Below are positions 25,939 through 34,758 of a DNA stretch of 64,000 nucleotides, piece after piece. The stretch is from the NCBI RefSeq assembly GCF_000797445.1, contig NZ_JSWF01000029.1, positions 62,001 to 126,000 of the forward strand, in the 5' to 3' direction. The notes under the pieces were generated by a model. That model made no database searches and was not told the DNA's origin. It worked only from the letters and a program-made list of their open reading frames with translations. The translations under genes were made by a program, and so were the position numbers. Positions within the stretch are counted from its first letter, which is position 1. Each line of letters starts with the position of its first letter. This DNA comes from Lacinutrix jangbogonensis. Its GTDB lineage: Bacteria; Bacteroidota; Bacteroidia; Flavobacteriales; Flavobacteriaceae.

Positions 25939-26784
25939 TTACCAATCTTTTTCTGTTTGTATTTTAGCACCTTTTGCTTTTTCAGCATTCATTTTATCTT
26001 GAACCTTTTGCTCTTGATTATCCATGGCTTCCAATAGATTTTTTATTTGTTGAGGTGATAATTTTCCAGGCTGCTGTTGTGGTTTAGGTTTCTCCTTTTT
26101 TTGGTCATCTCCTTTACCATCTTTCTCTTTTTCTTCATCTGGCTTACCTTCATCTTCGTTTTCGTCGCCTTCTTTCTTATCCTCGTCTCCTTTATCCTTA
26201 TTGTCTTCTTTATCTTCGCCTTCCTCTTCTTTCTCCTTTTTATCTTTCTCTTTTTGGTCTTCGTTTTCCTTTTTATCCTTGTCTTTATCGTCTTTATTAT
26301 CTTCTTCTTGAGGAGGTTCTTGGTTTTTAGCACATTCTTTGGCTAGTGCATAATTATAACGTGTTTCTTCGTCTAACGGATTGTTCCTTAATGCGTTTTT
26401 AAAAGCTTCTGCAGCTTCGCTACATTTCTTTTCTTGCATTAAAATATTTCCAATATTATGAAATGCGTTATGCTTTTCTAATTTATCAGTAGCGTGTTTT
26501 GCAGCTTGTTGGTTACGATATAAGGCTTCTTCAAAATTACCTTTTTTATAATATGAATGGCCTAAATTATAAGTTCCAGCAACACTTGTTGGCTTATTAG
26601 AAATAGCTCTTCTGTATTCCATTTCAGCAGAAACAAATTCATCGCTACTAGCCAAATCATTAGCATCGCTAATTAAATCGTTAGTTTTCTGATTTAATTT
26701 TATTAACGCTTTTTTAGTGTCCTCTTGCTGCGCAAAAGTGAAAGAAATAGTTAATATTAATATGTAGGTTATTCTCTTTTTCAT
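25939..26784 (-). CDS. batC: BatC, TPR protein with highly charged linker
   Basis: 281 residues: signal peptide (to about residue 18, ISFTFAQ), then TPR repeats (about 50-145, AGTYNLGHSYYKKGNFEEAL). A roughly 95-residue stretch made almost only of Lys, Glu, Asp and Gly follows (about 155-245), and a short conserved end (LSPQQIKNLLEAMDNQEQKVQDK). This matches BatC. The charged linker is encoded by low-complexity DNA and is probably disordered. It likely acts as a periplasmic scaffold for BatA/BatB. Confidence 0.88.
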   Translation of the reverse strand: MKKRITYILILTISFTFAQQEDTKKALIKLNQKTNDLISDANDLASSDEFVSAEMEYRRAISNKPTSVAGTYNLGHSYYKKGNFEEALYRNQQAAKHATDKLEKHNAFHNIGNILMQEKKCSEAAEAFKNALRNNPLDEETRYNYALAKECAKNQEPPQEEDNKDDKDKDKKENEDQKEKDKKEKEEEGEDKEDNKDKGDEDKKEGDENEDEGKPDEEKEKDGKGDDQKKEKPKPQQQPGKLSPQQIKNLLEAMDNQEQKVQDKMNAEKAKGAKIQTEKDW

Positions 26785-26841
26785 TGTTAATTTTCAACCT
26801 ATAAATATATGAAAGCCTTGATTTGTTTGGTGTTAAGGATT

Positions 26842-27876
26842 TTATAAATTCTCGTTAAATAAATTTAGTCGTTTCAACCAAGCTGTTTTTCGTTCTAATA
26901 GAAAAATATCAATAAATAAAAGTAATATTCCAAAACCTAAAAACCATTGAAATTGAGATTCGAAAGCTGCGAATTGCTTAGATTCAAATTCGGTTTTATC
27001 CATTTTATTTAAAATATCTCTTATTTCTTCGACTACTTTTTCTGTTTTATTTCCATTTATATAAACGCCTTCTGCTTCGTTAGCAATATTTTTAAGCGTG
27101 TCTTCGTTTAGCTTTGTAATAACGGTTTCACCTTGTCTGTCTTTTTTATAATTTAAAATAACACCATTACGTTTTATTGGAATTGGCCCTCCTTTTTCAC
27201 TACCAACACCAATGGTAAAAATTCTTATACCAGCTTCATTAGCTTCTTCAGCTACAGTTGCAGCTGCTTCGCTGTGGTCTTCTCCATCAGAAATAATAAC
27301 CAAAACACGATTAGTTTGCTGGTCGTCATCGTAATATGTTTTTGCTAATTCTATAGCTTCGTTAATTGCAGTTCCTTGTGAAGACATCATATCTGTATTC
27401 ATGTTTTGAAGAAACATTTTTGCAGAACCATAATCTGTTGTAATTGGCAATTGTGGAAATGCCTTTCCTGCATAAGCTATAATACCAACACGATCACTAG
27501 CTAAATTATTTATAATTTGCGTGACCAATTGTTTAGATTTTTCCAGTCTATTGGGTGCTATATCTTCGGCAAGCATACTTTTTGAAACATCTACTGCAAA
27601 AACAATATCAACACCTTCACGTTTTACAGTTTCTAATTTTGAACCAATCTTAGGGTTCACTAAAGCCATTGTTAAACTCGCAAAAGCTAAACAAAAAACC
27701 ACAATTTTTAATACCGATTTAAATACCGATTTATTCGGGCTCAATCGTTTTAAAATCGCCTGATTAGCAAATTTATTCTGCGTTTTGTGTTTCCAAAGTT
27801 GAAGTACTAAAAACAGTACCAATACTATTGGAATAATTAGCAATGCCCAAAACCATATTTTTTCTTCTAATTGCAT
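26842..27876 (-). CDS. batB: BatB, VWA-domain membrane protein
   Basis: 344 residues: membrane spans near 10-26 and 55-75, a von Willebrand A domain (about 88-285) with a MIDAS motif DVSKSML, and a C-terminal span (about 310-330). Metal-ion-dependent protein contacts are expected outside or inside the membrane as in other Bat proteins. It is paralogous to BatA (DVSASML) but separated from it by a flavodoxin-like gene. Part of the moxR-bat operon. Confidence 0.9.
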   Translation of the reverse strand: MQLEEKIWFWALLIIPIVLVLFLVLQLWKHKTQNKFANQAILKRLSPNKSVFKSVLKIVVFCLAFASLTMALVNPKIGSKLETVKREGVDIVFAVDVSKSMLAEDIAPNRLEKSKQLVTQIINNLASDRVGIIAYAGKAFPQLPITTDYGSAKMFLQNMNTDMMSSQGTAINEAIELAKTYYDDDQQTNRVLVIISDGEDHSEAAATVAEEANEAGIRIFTIGVGSEKGGPIPIKRNGVILNYKKDRQGETVITKLNEDTLKNIANEAEGVYINGNKTEKVVEEIRDILNKMDKTEFESKQFAAFESQFQWFLGFGILLLFIDIFLLERKTAWLKRLNLFNENL

Positions 27877-27911
27877 TTACTGTTTATTTGTACTTTTGTT
27901 TATTCGTTAAT

Positions 27912-28412
27912 TTATTTTGAAAAAAACGCATTAATATTGTTTTTTACTTCAATAGATACTACATCGTTTTCAACCCAAGTATGTAAATGTCCTCTATACG
28001 TCATTCCTAAATACGCTGCCGAATTTTTAAATGGCATTTCAAAACCATCATAAAATCTACTATCGTTACTAGAGCTAACACTCGCCATTTCCATACCTCT
28101 TAATTGTCTTCCGTAATCTTTTTCTAGTTTTAAAAAATCTGAAATTCTATCAAAAAACACTTTCATTATCCCACTCATTGTATACCAATAAATTGGTGTT
28201 ACAAAAACGATAACATTATAATTTGTTACGATGTCTTTAAACAATTCAATAAAATCATCATCTCTATTTTTAAACTCATAGTCAAAATGACCAATGTTTT
28301 TCTGGTTTAAATCAACCACATCAAAACCTGTGTCAGCTTTTAACAATGTCACAATTTTACTTGTATCGCCTTCACTTCTTGAACTGCCCTGTATGATGAT
28401 TCCTTTTTTCAA
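27912..28412 (-). CDS. flavodoxin-like NAD(P)H-dependent FMN reductase inside the bat operon
   Basis: 166-residue cytosolic flavodoxin-fold protein. The N-terminal phosphate loop is GSSRSEGDTSKIV (residues about 9-21), and the central FMN-site segment is VFVTPIYWYTMSGIMKVFFDRIS (near 71-93). It fits the NADPH-dependent FMN reductase/NAD(P)H oxidoreductase family. It sits between batA (2 bases away) and batB (35 bases away) on the same strand, so it is almost certainly co-expressed. The usual bat operon has no such gene here, so a redox link to aerotolerance is possible but unproven. Confidence 0.82.
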   Translation of the reverse strand: MKKGIIIQGSSRSEGDTSKIVTLLKADTGFDVVDLNQKNIGHFDYEFKNRDDDFIELFKDIVTNYNVIVFVTPIYWYTMSGIMKVFFDRISDFLKLEKDYGRQLRGMEMASVSSSNDSRFYDGFEMPFKNSAAYLGMTYRGHLHTWVENDVVSIEVKNNINAFFSK

Positions 28413-28414
28413 AG

Positions 28415-29419
28415 TTACACGAAACTTCTAAAAATAGTTATTCTTAATAGCAATTCGAACAACAATAAAATACCTGCTACCCAAACAAACCATCTAAATT
28501 TTTCTTCGTAATTATAGAATTTAAACTCTTCGATTTCTGTTTTTTCAAGTTTATTAATCTCGTCGTAAATTTCGGCTAATTTCTTATTGTTTGTTGCTCT
28601 AAAATACTTTCCTCCTGTAACTTCTGCTATTTCCTTTAGTAGCGCTTCATCAATTTCCACCTTAACTCTTCCGTATTGAAACTGTCCGTTTTGCTTAATT
28701 CCAATTGGAGACAGAGCCATTCCATTTGTACCTATACCAATAGTGTATGCTTTTATACCAAACTCTACCGCCAACTCACTTGCTATTTTTGGGTTCATAG
28801 CACCAGAATTGTTGACACCATCTGTTAATAATATAATGACTTTACTCTTGGCTTTACTATCTTTTAGTCGGTTTACAGCCGTTCCTAAACCCATTCCAAT
28901 GGCTGTTCCTCCTTCAATAATTCTGTTATATCTAATATCATTAAGAGAACTTAAAACAATGTTTTTATCGCTAGTAATAGGCGTTTTTGTATAACTTTCT
29001 CCTGCATATTCTACAATTCCAATACGATCGTTTGGTCTTCCTTTAATAAACTCTGACGCTACCTTTTTTAAGGCTTCAAGCCTATTTGGTTTTAAATCTT
29101 TTGCAAGCATACTCGCAGAAACATCTATTGCCATAACTATATCTATACCTCGCGTTGTTTTTGTTTTTGTAGAAACATCAACTGTTTGTGGTCTTGCTAA
29201 TGCAATAATTAAAAAGGTTAAAGCAACAAGTCTTAACCCAAACAATAAATGTTTAAATTTTGGCAACCAAGAATTGGTAACCTTAAAACCTTTTAAGCTC
29301 GATATTTTAAGCTCTGCTGTTTGTTGTTTATGCTTAAAATAATACCATAGCATAGCTAATGGCAGCAATAATAACAGCCAGAAAAAGCCTTTGTTTAAAA
29401 ATTCTATGCCTTCAAACAT
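28415..29419 (-). CDS. batA: BatA, VWA-domain membrane protein
   Basis: 334 residues with an N-terminal span (about 12-28), a second span near 60-75, a VWA domain (about 90-290) with MIDAS DVSASML and TDGVNNSG loop, and a C-terminal span (about 308-328). This is the BatA family layout. The start codon overlaps the stop of the preceding gene by one base (TAATG), indicating translational coupling. Confidence 0.92.
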   Translation of the reverse strand: MFEGIEFLNKGFFWLLLLLPLAMLWYYFKHKQQTAELKISSLKGFKVTNSWLPKFKHLLFGLRLVALTFLIIALARPQTVDVSTKTKTTRGIDIVMAIDVSASMLAKDLKPNRLEALKKVASEFIKGRPNDRIGIVEYAGESYTKTPITSDKNIVLSSLNDIRYNRIIEGGTAIGMGLGTAVNRLKDSKAKSKVIILLTDGVNNSGAMNPKIASELAVEFGIKAYTIGIGTNGMALSPIGIKQNGQFQYGRVKVEIDEALLKEIAEVTGGKYFRATNNKKLAEIYDEINKLEKTEIEEFKFYNYEEKFRWFVWVAGILLLFELLLRITIFRSFV

Positions 29420-31083
29420 TATTCGGTTTTTGGATTTAGTTCTATTGACTTTAAAATACGTTCTACCATTTCATCTGCATAAGTATCATTTTCTGGAGAA
29501 ATAACAAAAACTTGCTGTAATACATTTTCAGCTGTAAACAGCACAAAAACAAATTTCGCTTCTCTCAATTTATCGCTTCCTACAGATGGAATATTCATGG
29601 TTCCGTACGATTTTAAACCTTCTGCTCCATTTGGAGTTTCAAATTTATCCTTTAATGCAAAAATATTTTTTGCGCCTTTAGCTTCCATGCCTTCCAAGCC
29701 TTTTTCAGAAAGTTCGGCTAAATCAATCTCAGGAACATTAGCCTGTTCTTGAGTCTCCGCTTCTCGCTTTTGCTTAGGAAACTGTAATGTATTTACTGTA
29801 ACATTAAAAACATCTAGCATTGTGCCGTAAGAGAAGCTACTAGATTTTGGCTGATTCTCTTGATCTTCTGCAACAGGAATCTCGATACGTTTTAAAACCT
29901 TAGGAGTCGTAATTATAATTGGCGGGAAACCATATTCACTAGTTACCCATTCGCCTTCTAACAATTCTTTGCTCTCATGACCTAAAATAGTGTCTTTTAC
30001 ATAGCTAAAACCGTATTTATAACCCAATCCTACTAATGTTCCTAGTAACAAAAAGGCAACAATACCAAAGGTTAATACTATTTTTTTTGTTTTATTTCTA
30101 CGCTCTTGATCTTCTTTATATTGTTTATCTAAAAGCTTTTCTTCTTCGGTTGGTTCTGGTAACGCCTCTTTAACATGATCGATTTCTAAATCGATAGTCT
30201 TTCTATCTATTGCTGCCAAAGCAACATCTGGTGTTCCTTTTGCGAATTTTACTAAATCGGCACGTTTTAAGATGGTTTGTATATTTCGAATATCGTCTTT
30301 ACTTAATTCAATTTGATTACCATCTTTTAATAAATTCAATCTAGAAACTAGTTCATCTGTAGTGCTTTCTAGAGCACGATCGTAAACTTTTTCGTCAAGA
30401 AATTTTCTAATAATGTATGTTAAATCTGAATAATATCCTTTTAGATTTTCATTTTGAAGATAACTACTTTCATCTAATTGCTTTAAAGCTAATTTCGCAC
30501 GATCGTAAGGTGGTAATAAAGCGATTTCTTCTTCTTCGGTTAATGGTTTTACTCTCCAAATAAACCACCATAATAAGAAACCTATTACTGCAATAACGAG
30601 TACAGTTAACAGTACATATTTCCACCAATCACCAATACTTTTATCAACCTCAATTATAGGTTTAATATCGTACAATCCCTGTTTGGTAGTGTCTACGACT
30701 ATTTCTCTGATTTCAACTTTTAAAGAATCTGTGTAAAATTCTTTTGAACCTATTAATATTTTTTGCTTCGGAATAGTATAAACTCCAGAATCGAATTGTG
30801 TTAATCCGTATTTTTTAATAAGGTTATATCTATCGTCTTTTTTTGTAGTGTCTATCGTGTAAGATTCAATCATTTCCATAGGAGAAAATGTTTGTCCTTC
30901 AGGAAAAATAACTAAGGATGTAGTGTCTACATCAACTTCAATTTTATAGGTTACTTGTGCTCCAATTTTAATTGAAGTAGAATCTATCTTTGTTTTAACT
31001 TGACTATATGAGAAGAGAGAAAAGAGACCAAAGAAAAAAGACAGAACTATAGTTATGTTCTGCTTTTTATCAAGATTCGCCAT
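29419..31083 (-). CDS. BatD-like extra membrane protein between DUF58 and BatA
   Basis: About 554 residues from the ATG at 31083 (MANLDKK). The frame can be extended seven codons to 31104, but that extension is made by a 9-bp repeat and is unlikely to be coding. There is an N-terminal leader (FFFGLFSLFSYSQ), a beta-rich extracytoplasmic part (about 30-145), one strong span (WWKYVLLTVLVIAVIGFLLW near 155-175) and a helical cytoplasmic part. A second span lies near 340-358, with an outer domain of about 180 residues after it. A protein of this type is usual at this place in flavobacterial bat operons; its exact role is unknown. Confidence 0.75.
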   Translation of the reverse strand: MANLDKKQNITIVLSFFFGLFSLFSYSQVKTKIDSTSIKIGAQVTYKIEVDVDTTSLVIFPEGQTFSPMEMIESYTIDTTKKDDRYNLIKKYGLTQFDSGVYTIPKQKILIGSKEFYTDSLKVEIREIVVDTTKQGLYDIKPIIEVDKSIGDWWKYVLLTVLVIAVIGFLLWWFIWRVKPLTEEEEIALLPPYDRAKLALKQLDESSYLQNENLKGYYSDLTYIIRKFLDEKVYDRALESTTDELVSRLNLLKDGNQIELSKDDIRNIQTILKRADLVKFAKGTPDVALAAIDRKTIDLEIDHVKEALPEPTEEEKLLDKQYKEDQERRNKTKKIVLTFGIVAFLLLGTLVGLGYKYGFSYVKDTILGHESKELLEGEWVTSEYGFPPIIITTPKVLKRIEIPVAEDQENQPKSSSFSYGTMLDVFNVTVNTLQFPKQKREAETQEQANVPEIDLAELSEKGLEGMEAKGAKNIFALKDKFETPNGAEGLKSYGTMNIPSVGSDKLREAKFVFVLFTAENVLQQVFVISPENDTYADEMVERILKSIELNPKTE

Positions 31084-31100
31084 TCGTAATTCGTAATTCA
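31082..31100. repeat. tandem ATTCGTAAT short repeat
   Basis: Two 9-base copies of ATTCGTAAT followed by a degenerate third, at the 5' end of the 29419-31083 gene. Such NYEL-encoding repeats are scattered in many genomes and often cause false start extensions. Confidence 0.6.
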
Positions 31101-31112
31101 TCATTCGCTTTA

Positions 31113-31976
31113 TTATCTTCTTTTAAAATAGCCTAATAATTTTTTCACATAACTTTCGTCCACACGACAATCAATAGTTCCTGCTCCGGATTTTGCAAAG
31201 CTATCTTTATAATACGCGACTTTATCGTTATAAAACGTACTGTAATTTTGTCTTACTTTTTTAGATGCAGTATTTACTAACATCATTTCTCCAGATTCTC
31301 CATCTTGCATTTGTACGATTCCTAAATTTGGAATCGCTTCCTCGCTTTTATCATACACGCGAATACCTGTTATGTCATGTTTTCCAGCAGCAATTTTTAG
31401 CGTTTGCTTATAATCGTCAGCAATAAAATCACTCAATACAAAAACAATTGCTTTTTTCTTCATGACGTTTCTCATGAATTTTAAGGCTTCTGCAACATTT
31501 GTACCTTTACTTTTGGGCTTTAACTCAATTAATTCACGAATAATACGCAAAACGTGAGAACGTCCTTTTTTAGGTGGAATATATAACTCGATCGCATCCG
31601 AAAACAAAATCAATCCTATTTTATCGTTATTCTGGGTTGCTGAAAAAGCTAGCGTTGCTGAAATTTCTGTAATAATTTCATTTTTAAACTGTTGGTCTGT
31701 ACCAAACAATTCTGAACCAGAAATATCAACCATTAAAAGCATGGTTAACTCTCTTTCTTCTTCAAAAACTTTAATATGTGGAAGATTGGTTCTTGCAGTT
31801 ACATTCCAGTCTATATTTCTTACATCATCTCCAAATTGATACTGACGAACTTCGGAAAAAGTCATACCACGACCTTTGAAAGTCGAATGGTATTCGCCTC
31901 CAAAAATATGATCAGACAACCTGCGCGTCTTAATCTCTATTTTACGTACTTTTTTAAGTAATTCTTTAGTATCCAT
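31113..31976 (-). CDS. DUF58 domain protein (MoxR-associated, VWA-like)
   Basis: 287-residue soluble protein with the DUF58 signature (DVRNIDWNVTARTNLPHIKVFEE split around residues 51-72) and a VWA-like MIDAS motif DISGS near residue 88. DUF58 proteins are almost always beside a MoxR ATPase and are thought to present substrates or partners to it. It lies 131 bases after moxR, with repeat sequences in the gap, and begins the chain leading to batA-batE. Confidence 0.9.
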   Translation of the reverse strand: MDTKELLKKVRKIEIKTRRLSDHIFGGEYHSTFKGRGMTFSEVRQYQFGDDVRNIDWNVTARTNLPHIKVFEEERELTMLLMVDISGSELFGTDQQFKNEIITEISATLAFSATQNNDKIGLILFSDAIELYIPPKKGRSHVLRIIRELIELKPKSKGTNVAEALKFMRNVMKKKAIVFVLSDFIADDYKQTLKIAAGKHDITGIRVYDKSEEAIPNLGIVQMQDGESGEMMLVNTASKKVRQNYSTFYNDKVAYYKDSFAKSGAGTIDCRVDESYVKKLLGYFKRR

Positions 31977-31983
31977 TTTCTTT

Positions 31984-32100
31984 AGTATGCAGTATTCAGT
32001 ATGCAGTAAGCAGTCCTAAATTGCAGAATTGTTATGTGGTTTTCATTTAAAGTAAAAAAAGAATCAGTATCGAGTAAGCAACTGCTTACTGAAGACTGCT
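31984..32100. repeat. AGTATGCAGT/AGTAAGCAGT repeats forming an inverted pair
   Basis: Between moxR and DUF58. The left cluster (31984-32014) has direct copies of AGTATGCAGT. The copy AGTAAGCAGT (32005-32014) is the exact inverse of ACTGCTTACT (32081-32090). A long-range stem with a loop of about 66 bases could form in the transcript, possibly tuning moxR against downstream genes. It may equally be a neutral dispersed repeat. Confidence 0.55.
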
Positions 32101-32107
32101 AACTCAT

Positions 32108-33109
32108 TTATGGTACCTCAACAACATTAACAATCTTATTAATAATGTCTTCGCTCGTTACGTTTTCGGCTTCTGCTTCGTAAGTAATTCCAATTCTGTG
32201 ACGCAATACATCATGTACAACTGCGCGAACATCTTCTGGAATTACATAACCACGACGCTTAATAAATGCATAACATTTTGCCGCAGTAGCTAGGTTTATA
32301 CTTCCACGAGGTGAAGCACCAAAAGAAATCAACGGTTTTAAATCTTCTAATTTATATTGTTCTGGGTAACGTGTAGCAAACACAATATCAAGAATATATT
32401 TCTCAATTTTATCGTCCATATATACTTCACGAACCGCATCTTGAGCTCTTAAAATTTGTGCTACAGAAACTACAGGGTTTACTTTTTCCCATGAGCCTTT
32501 TAAATTGGCTCTCATAATTAACTGCTCTTCATCCTTTGTAGGGTAATCGATAACAGTTTTTAGCATAAATCTATCTACTTGCGCTTCTGGTAATGGGTAT
32601 GTTCCTTCTTGTTCTACTGGATTCATTGTTGCCATTACTAAAAATGGTTTGTCCAGAATGTAGGTTTCATCACCAATAGTTACTTGCTTTTCCTGCATCG
32701 CTTCTAGTAAAGCAGATTGTACTTTCGCAGGCGCTCTGTTAATCTCATCGGCAAGTACAAAATTTGCGAAAATTGGTCCTTTTTTAATAGTGAAATCATT
32801 CTCTTTCATATTAAAAATAAGAGTACCAACAACATCTGCTGGTAACAAATCTGGAGTAAACTGAATACGGCTAAAACTACCATCGACTGCTTTAGCCAAA
32901 GTATTAATAGCTAATGTTTTTGCCAAACCAGGAACACCTTCAAGTAAAATATGTCCTTGACCCAAAAGACCAATTAATAAACGCTCGATCATATGTGTTT
33001 GACCAACAATTACTTTGTTCATTTCGTAGGTCAGTAAATCAACAAAAGCACTTTCCTTTTCAATTTTTTCGTTAATTGATTTGATATCAATTGCACCTGT
33101 TTCTTCCAT
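32108..33109 (-). CDS. moxR: MoxR-family AAA+ ATPase
   Basis: 333 residues: Walker A GVPGLAKT (near 57-64), Walker B FVLADEINRAP (near 113-123), sensor 1 MATMNP, and a C-terminal lid domain with the conserved GASPRGS motif. Cytosolic chaperone-like ATPase that works with DUF58/VWA proteins. It is the first gene of the moxR-DUF58-bat operon, with a plausible flavobacterial promoter 22 bases upstream. Confidence 0.95.
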   Translation of the reverse strand: MEETGAIDIKSINEKIEKESAFVDLLTYEMNKVIVGQTHMIERLLIGLLGQGHILLEGVPGLAKTLAINTLAKAVDGSFSRIQFTPDLLPADVVGTLIFNMKENDFTIKKGPIFANFVLADEINRAPAKVQSALLEAMQEKQVTIGDETYILDKPFLVMATMNPVEQEGTYPLPEAQVDRFMLKTVIDYPTKDEEQLIMRANLKGSWEKVNPVVSVAQILRAQDAVREVYMDDKIEKYILDIVFATRYPEQYKLEDLKPLISFGASPRGSINLATAAKCYAFIKRRGYVIPEDVRAVVHDVLRHRIGITYEAEAENVTSEDIINKIVNVVEVP

Positions 33110-33130
33110 CTTTTTATAAATTTTAAACGT

Positions 33131-33161
33131 CGAATATACTATCAGAAATTAAGAGTTGCAA
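33131..33161 (-). promoter_or_regulatory. candidate flavobacterial promoter of the moxR-bat operon
   Basis: On the minus strand: TTG at 33161-33159, a 20-base spacer, then TATATTCG (33138-33131). This is one mismatch from the TAnnTTTG -7 consensus of Bacteroidota, and 21 bases before the moxR start. Found by eye only. Confidence 0.45.
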
Positions 33162-33344
33162 ATTCTCACTTATTTTTATGCAAACGTGTTAATAATTGGT
33201 TAAAAATTCAAGCATATAAAGGAAGTAATAGCTATTAGTTTGGTATTTTTAATGTTTAGTAAGGGAATTAATAATTTAATATTTCTATTTTTTTAAATTA
33301 TTACACAGTTTCTTATTAAAATAAAAACAGAAAAAGAGGACAAA

Positions 33345-33364
33345 ATTTCCGCATATTCGGAAAT
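33345..33364. repeat. short palindrome, ATTTCCG-type
   Basis: Perfect ATTTCCG CATATT CGGAAAT, 18 bases before the SDR start codon. Same family as 24086 and 25904. Confidence 0.8.
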
Positions 33365-33382
33365 AAAAAAAACAGTTTTTAA

Positions 33383-34135
33383 ATGAAAAAAACAGCATTA
33401 ATTACAGGAGCAACAAGTGGTATTGGAAGAGCAACAGCTTACGAATTTGCCAAAAACGGGATTAGATTAATAATTTGTGGCAGACGTCAAGAGCGTTTAG
33501 AAACCATACAAAAGGCATTAGAAAACCATACCGAAGTACACCTTTTAAACTTCGATGTTCGTGATAAAAAAGCCGTGTTTTCTGCAATAGAGTCACTGCC
33601 TGAAAACTTTAAACATATAGATATATTAATTAATAACGCAGGAAATGCACACGGTTTAGACCTAATACACGAAGGTAGTTTAGACGATTGGGATGCCATG
33701 ATAGATATTAACGTAAAAGGATTGCTATACGTTAGTAAAGCTGTGATTCCACAAATGACAGAACGCAGCTCTGGACATGTTATTAATATTGGATCTTCGG
33801 CAGGACGGGAAGTCTACCCAAAAGGGAATGTGTATTGTGCTAGCAAACACGCCGTAGTTGCATTAACAGATGCTATGCGTATGGATTTAAATCCGTTTGG
33901 AATTAAAGTTGCCGCCATAAATCCAGGTTTAGTAGAAACAGAGTTTTCGCAAGTGCGCTATAAAGGCGAAACACATGCAGACAATGCTTACAAAGGATAT
34001 AAAGCTTTGCAACCTGAAGACGTAGCAGAAGTTATTTATTTTGCTGTTTCAAGACCTAAACATGTTAATATTGCTGATGTTTTAATGTTTTGCACAGCAC
34101 AAGCAAGTAACACTATTATTAAGAAGGAAATATGA
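33383..34135 (+). CDS. short-chain dehydrogenase/reductase (YdfG-like)
   Basis: 250-residue classical SDR. Cofactor motif TGATSGIG at residues 8-15, NNAG near 87, and the catalytic YCASK (Tyr near 153) with the preceding Ser in GSSAGR. An Arg after the second strand (GRRQERL) suggests NADP preference. It resembles 3-hydroxy acid/serine dehydrogenases of the YdfG group; the substrate is not determined. Its stop overlaps the next gene by 4 bases, making a three-gene operon with the HD and NAGPA-like genes. Confidence 0.9.
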   Translation: MKKTALITGATSGIGRATAYEFAKNGIRLIICGRRQERLETIQKALENHTEVHLLNFDVRDKKAVFSAIESLPENFKHIDILINNAGNAHGLDLIHEGSLDDWDAMIDINVKGLLYVSKAVIPQMTERSSGHVINIGSSAGREVYPKGNVYCASKHAVVALTDAMRMDLNPFGIKVAAINPGLVETEFSQVRYKGETHADNAYKGYKALQPEDVAEVIYFAVSRPKHVNIADVLMFCTAQASNTIIKKEI

Positions 34136-34758
34136 TAGCTTGGTTAAAAACAGAGTGGCACAACTTAGCGTCTAAATATGGTAATGATACTTTAGTTGAA
34201 GAACTTTGGACTGAAATCTACAATAACTATAATCACAAAACCAGACATTACCATAACCTGTCGCATATTTGTAATATGTTGCTACAAGCTGAAGCTTATA
34301 AAGCCGAAATTGAAGATTTAGAAGCTTTACAATTTGGTATTTGGTATCATGATATTATTTACAAATCATCAAAAAAAGACAATGAAGAAAAAAGTGCTCT
34401 TTTTGCTGAAAAACGATTAAATTCAATCCCTTTTGATAAAAAAAGAATAGAAAAAGTCAAAAAATTGATTGTTTCAACTAAAAAGCACGAATTAATTTTA
34501 AGAGAAAATGAAGACAATGCCATTCTTTTAGATTTAGACCTTTCCATTTTAGGTACAGATTGGGAAACTTACCAAAAGTATATTGCGAATATTAGGAAAG
34601 AATACAAAATTTATCCAGATTTCATGTACAAACCAGGACGCAAAAAAGTTTTAAAACACTTTTTAGATAGAGAAACGTTGTACTTTACTCATGCATTTCA
34701 AAATAAACATGAGGTCCAAGCTAGAAAAAACTTAAAAAAAGAAATACAGTTATTATGA
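34132..34758 (+). CDS. HD-superfamily metal-dependent phosphohydrolase (COG4339-like)
   Basis: 208 residues, soluble. The start WHNLASKYG, the motif RHYHNLSHI (near 38-46) and the metal-binding HD pair in IWYHDIIY (near 71) fit the predicted HD phosphohydrolase family common in Bacteroidota. The substrate is unknown. It overlaps both its neighbours by 4 bases, so it is translationally coupled. Confidence 0.82.
   Translation: MIAWLKTEWHNLASKYGNDTLVEELWTEIYNNYNHKTRHYHNLSHICNMLLQAEAYKAEIEDLEALQFGIWYHDIIYKSSKKDNEEKSALFAEKRLNSIPFDKKRIEKVKKLIVSTKKHELILRENEDNAILLDLDLSILGTDWETYQKYIANIRKEYKIYPDFMYKPGRKKVLKHFLDRETLYFTHAFQNKHEVQARKNLKKEIQLL

Noticed and set aside
26077-26346. Hydrophobic plus-strand open frame opposite batC
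   Set aside because: It is the complement of the Lys/Glu-rich linker, which necessarily reads as Phe/Leu/Val.
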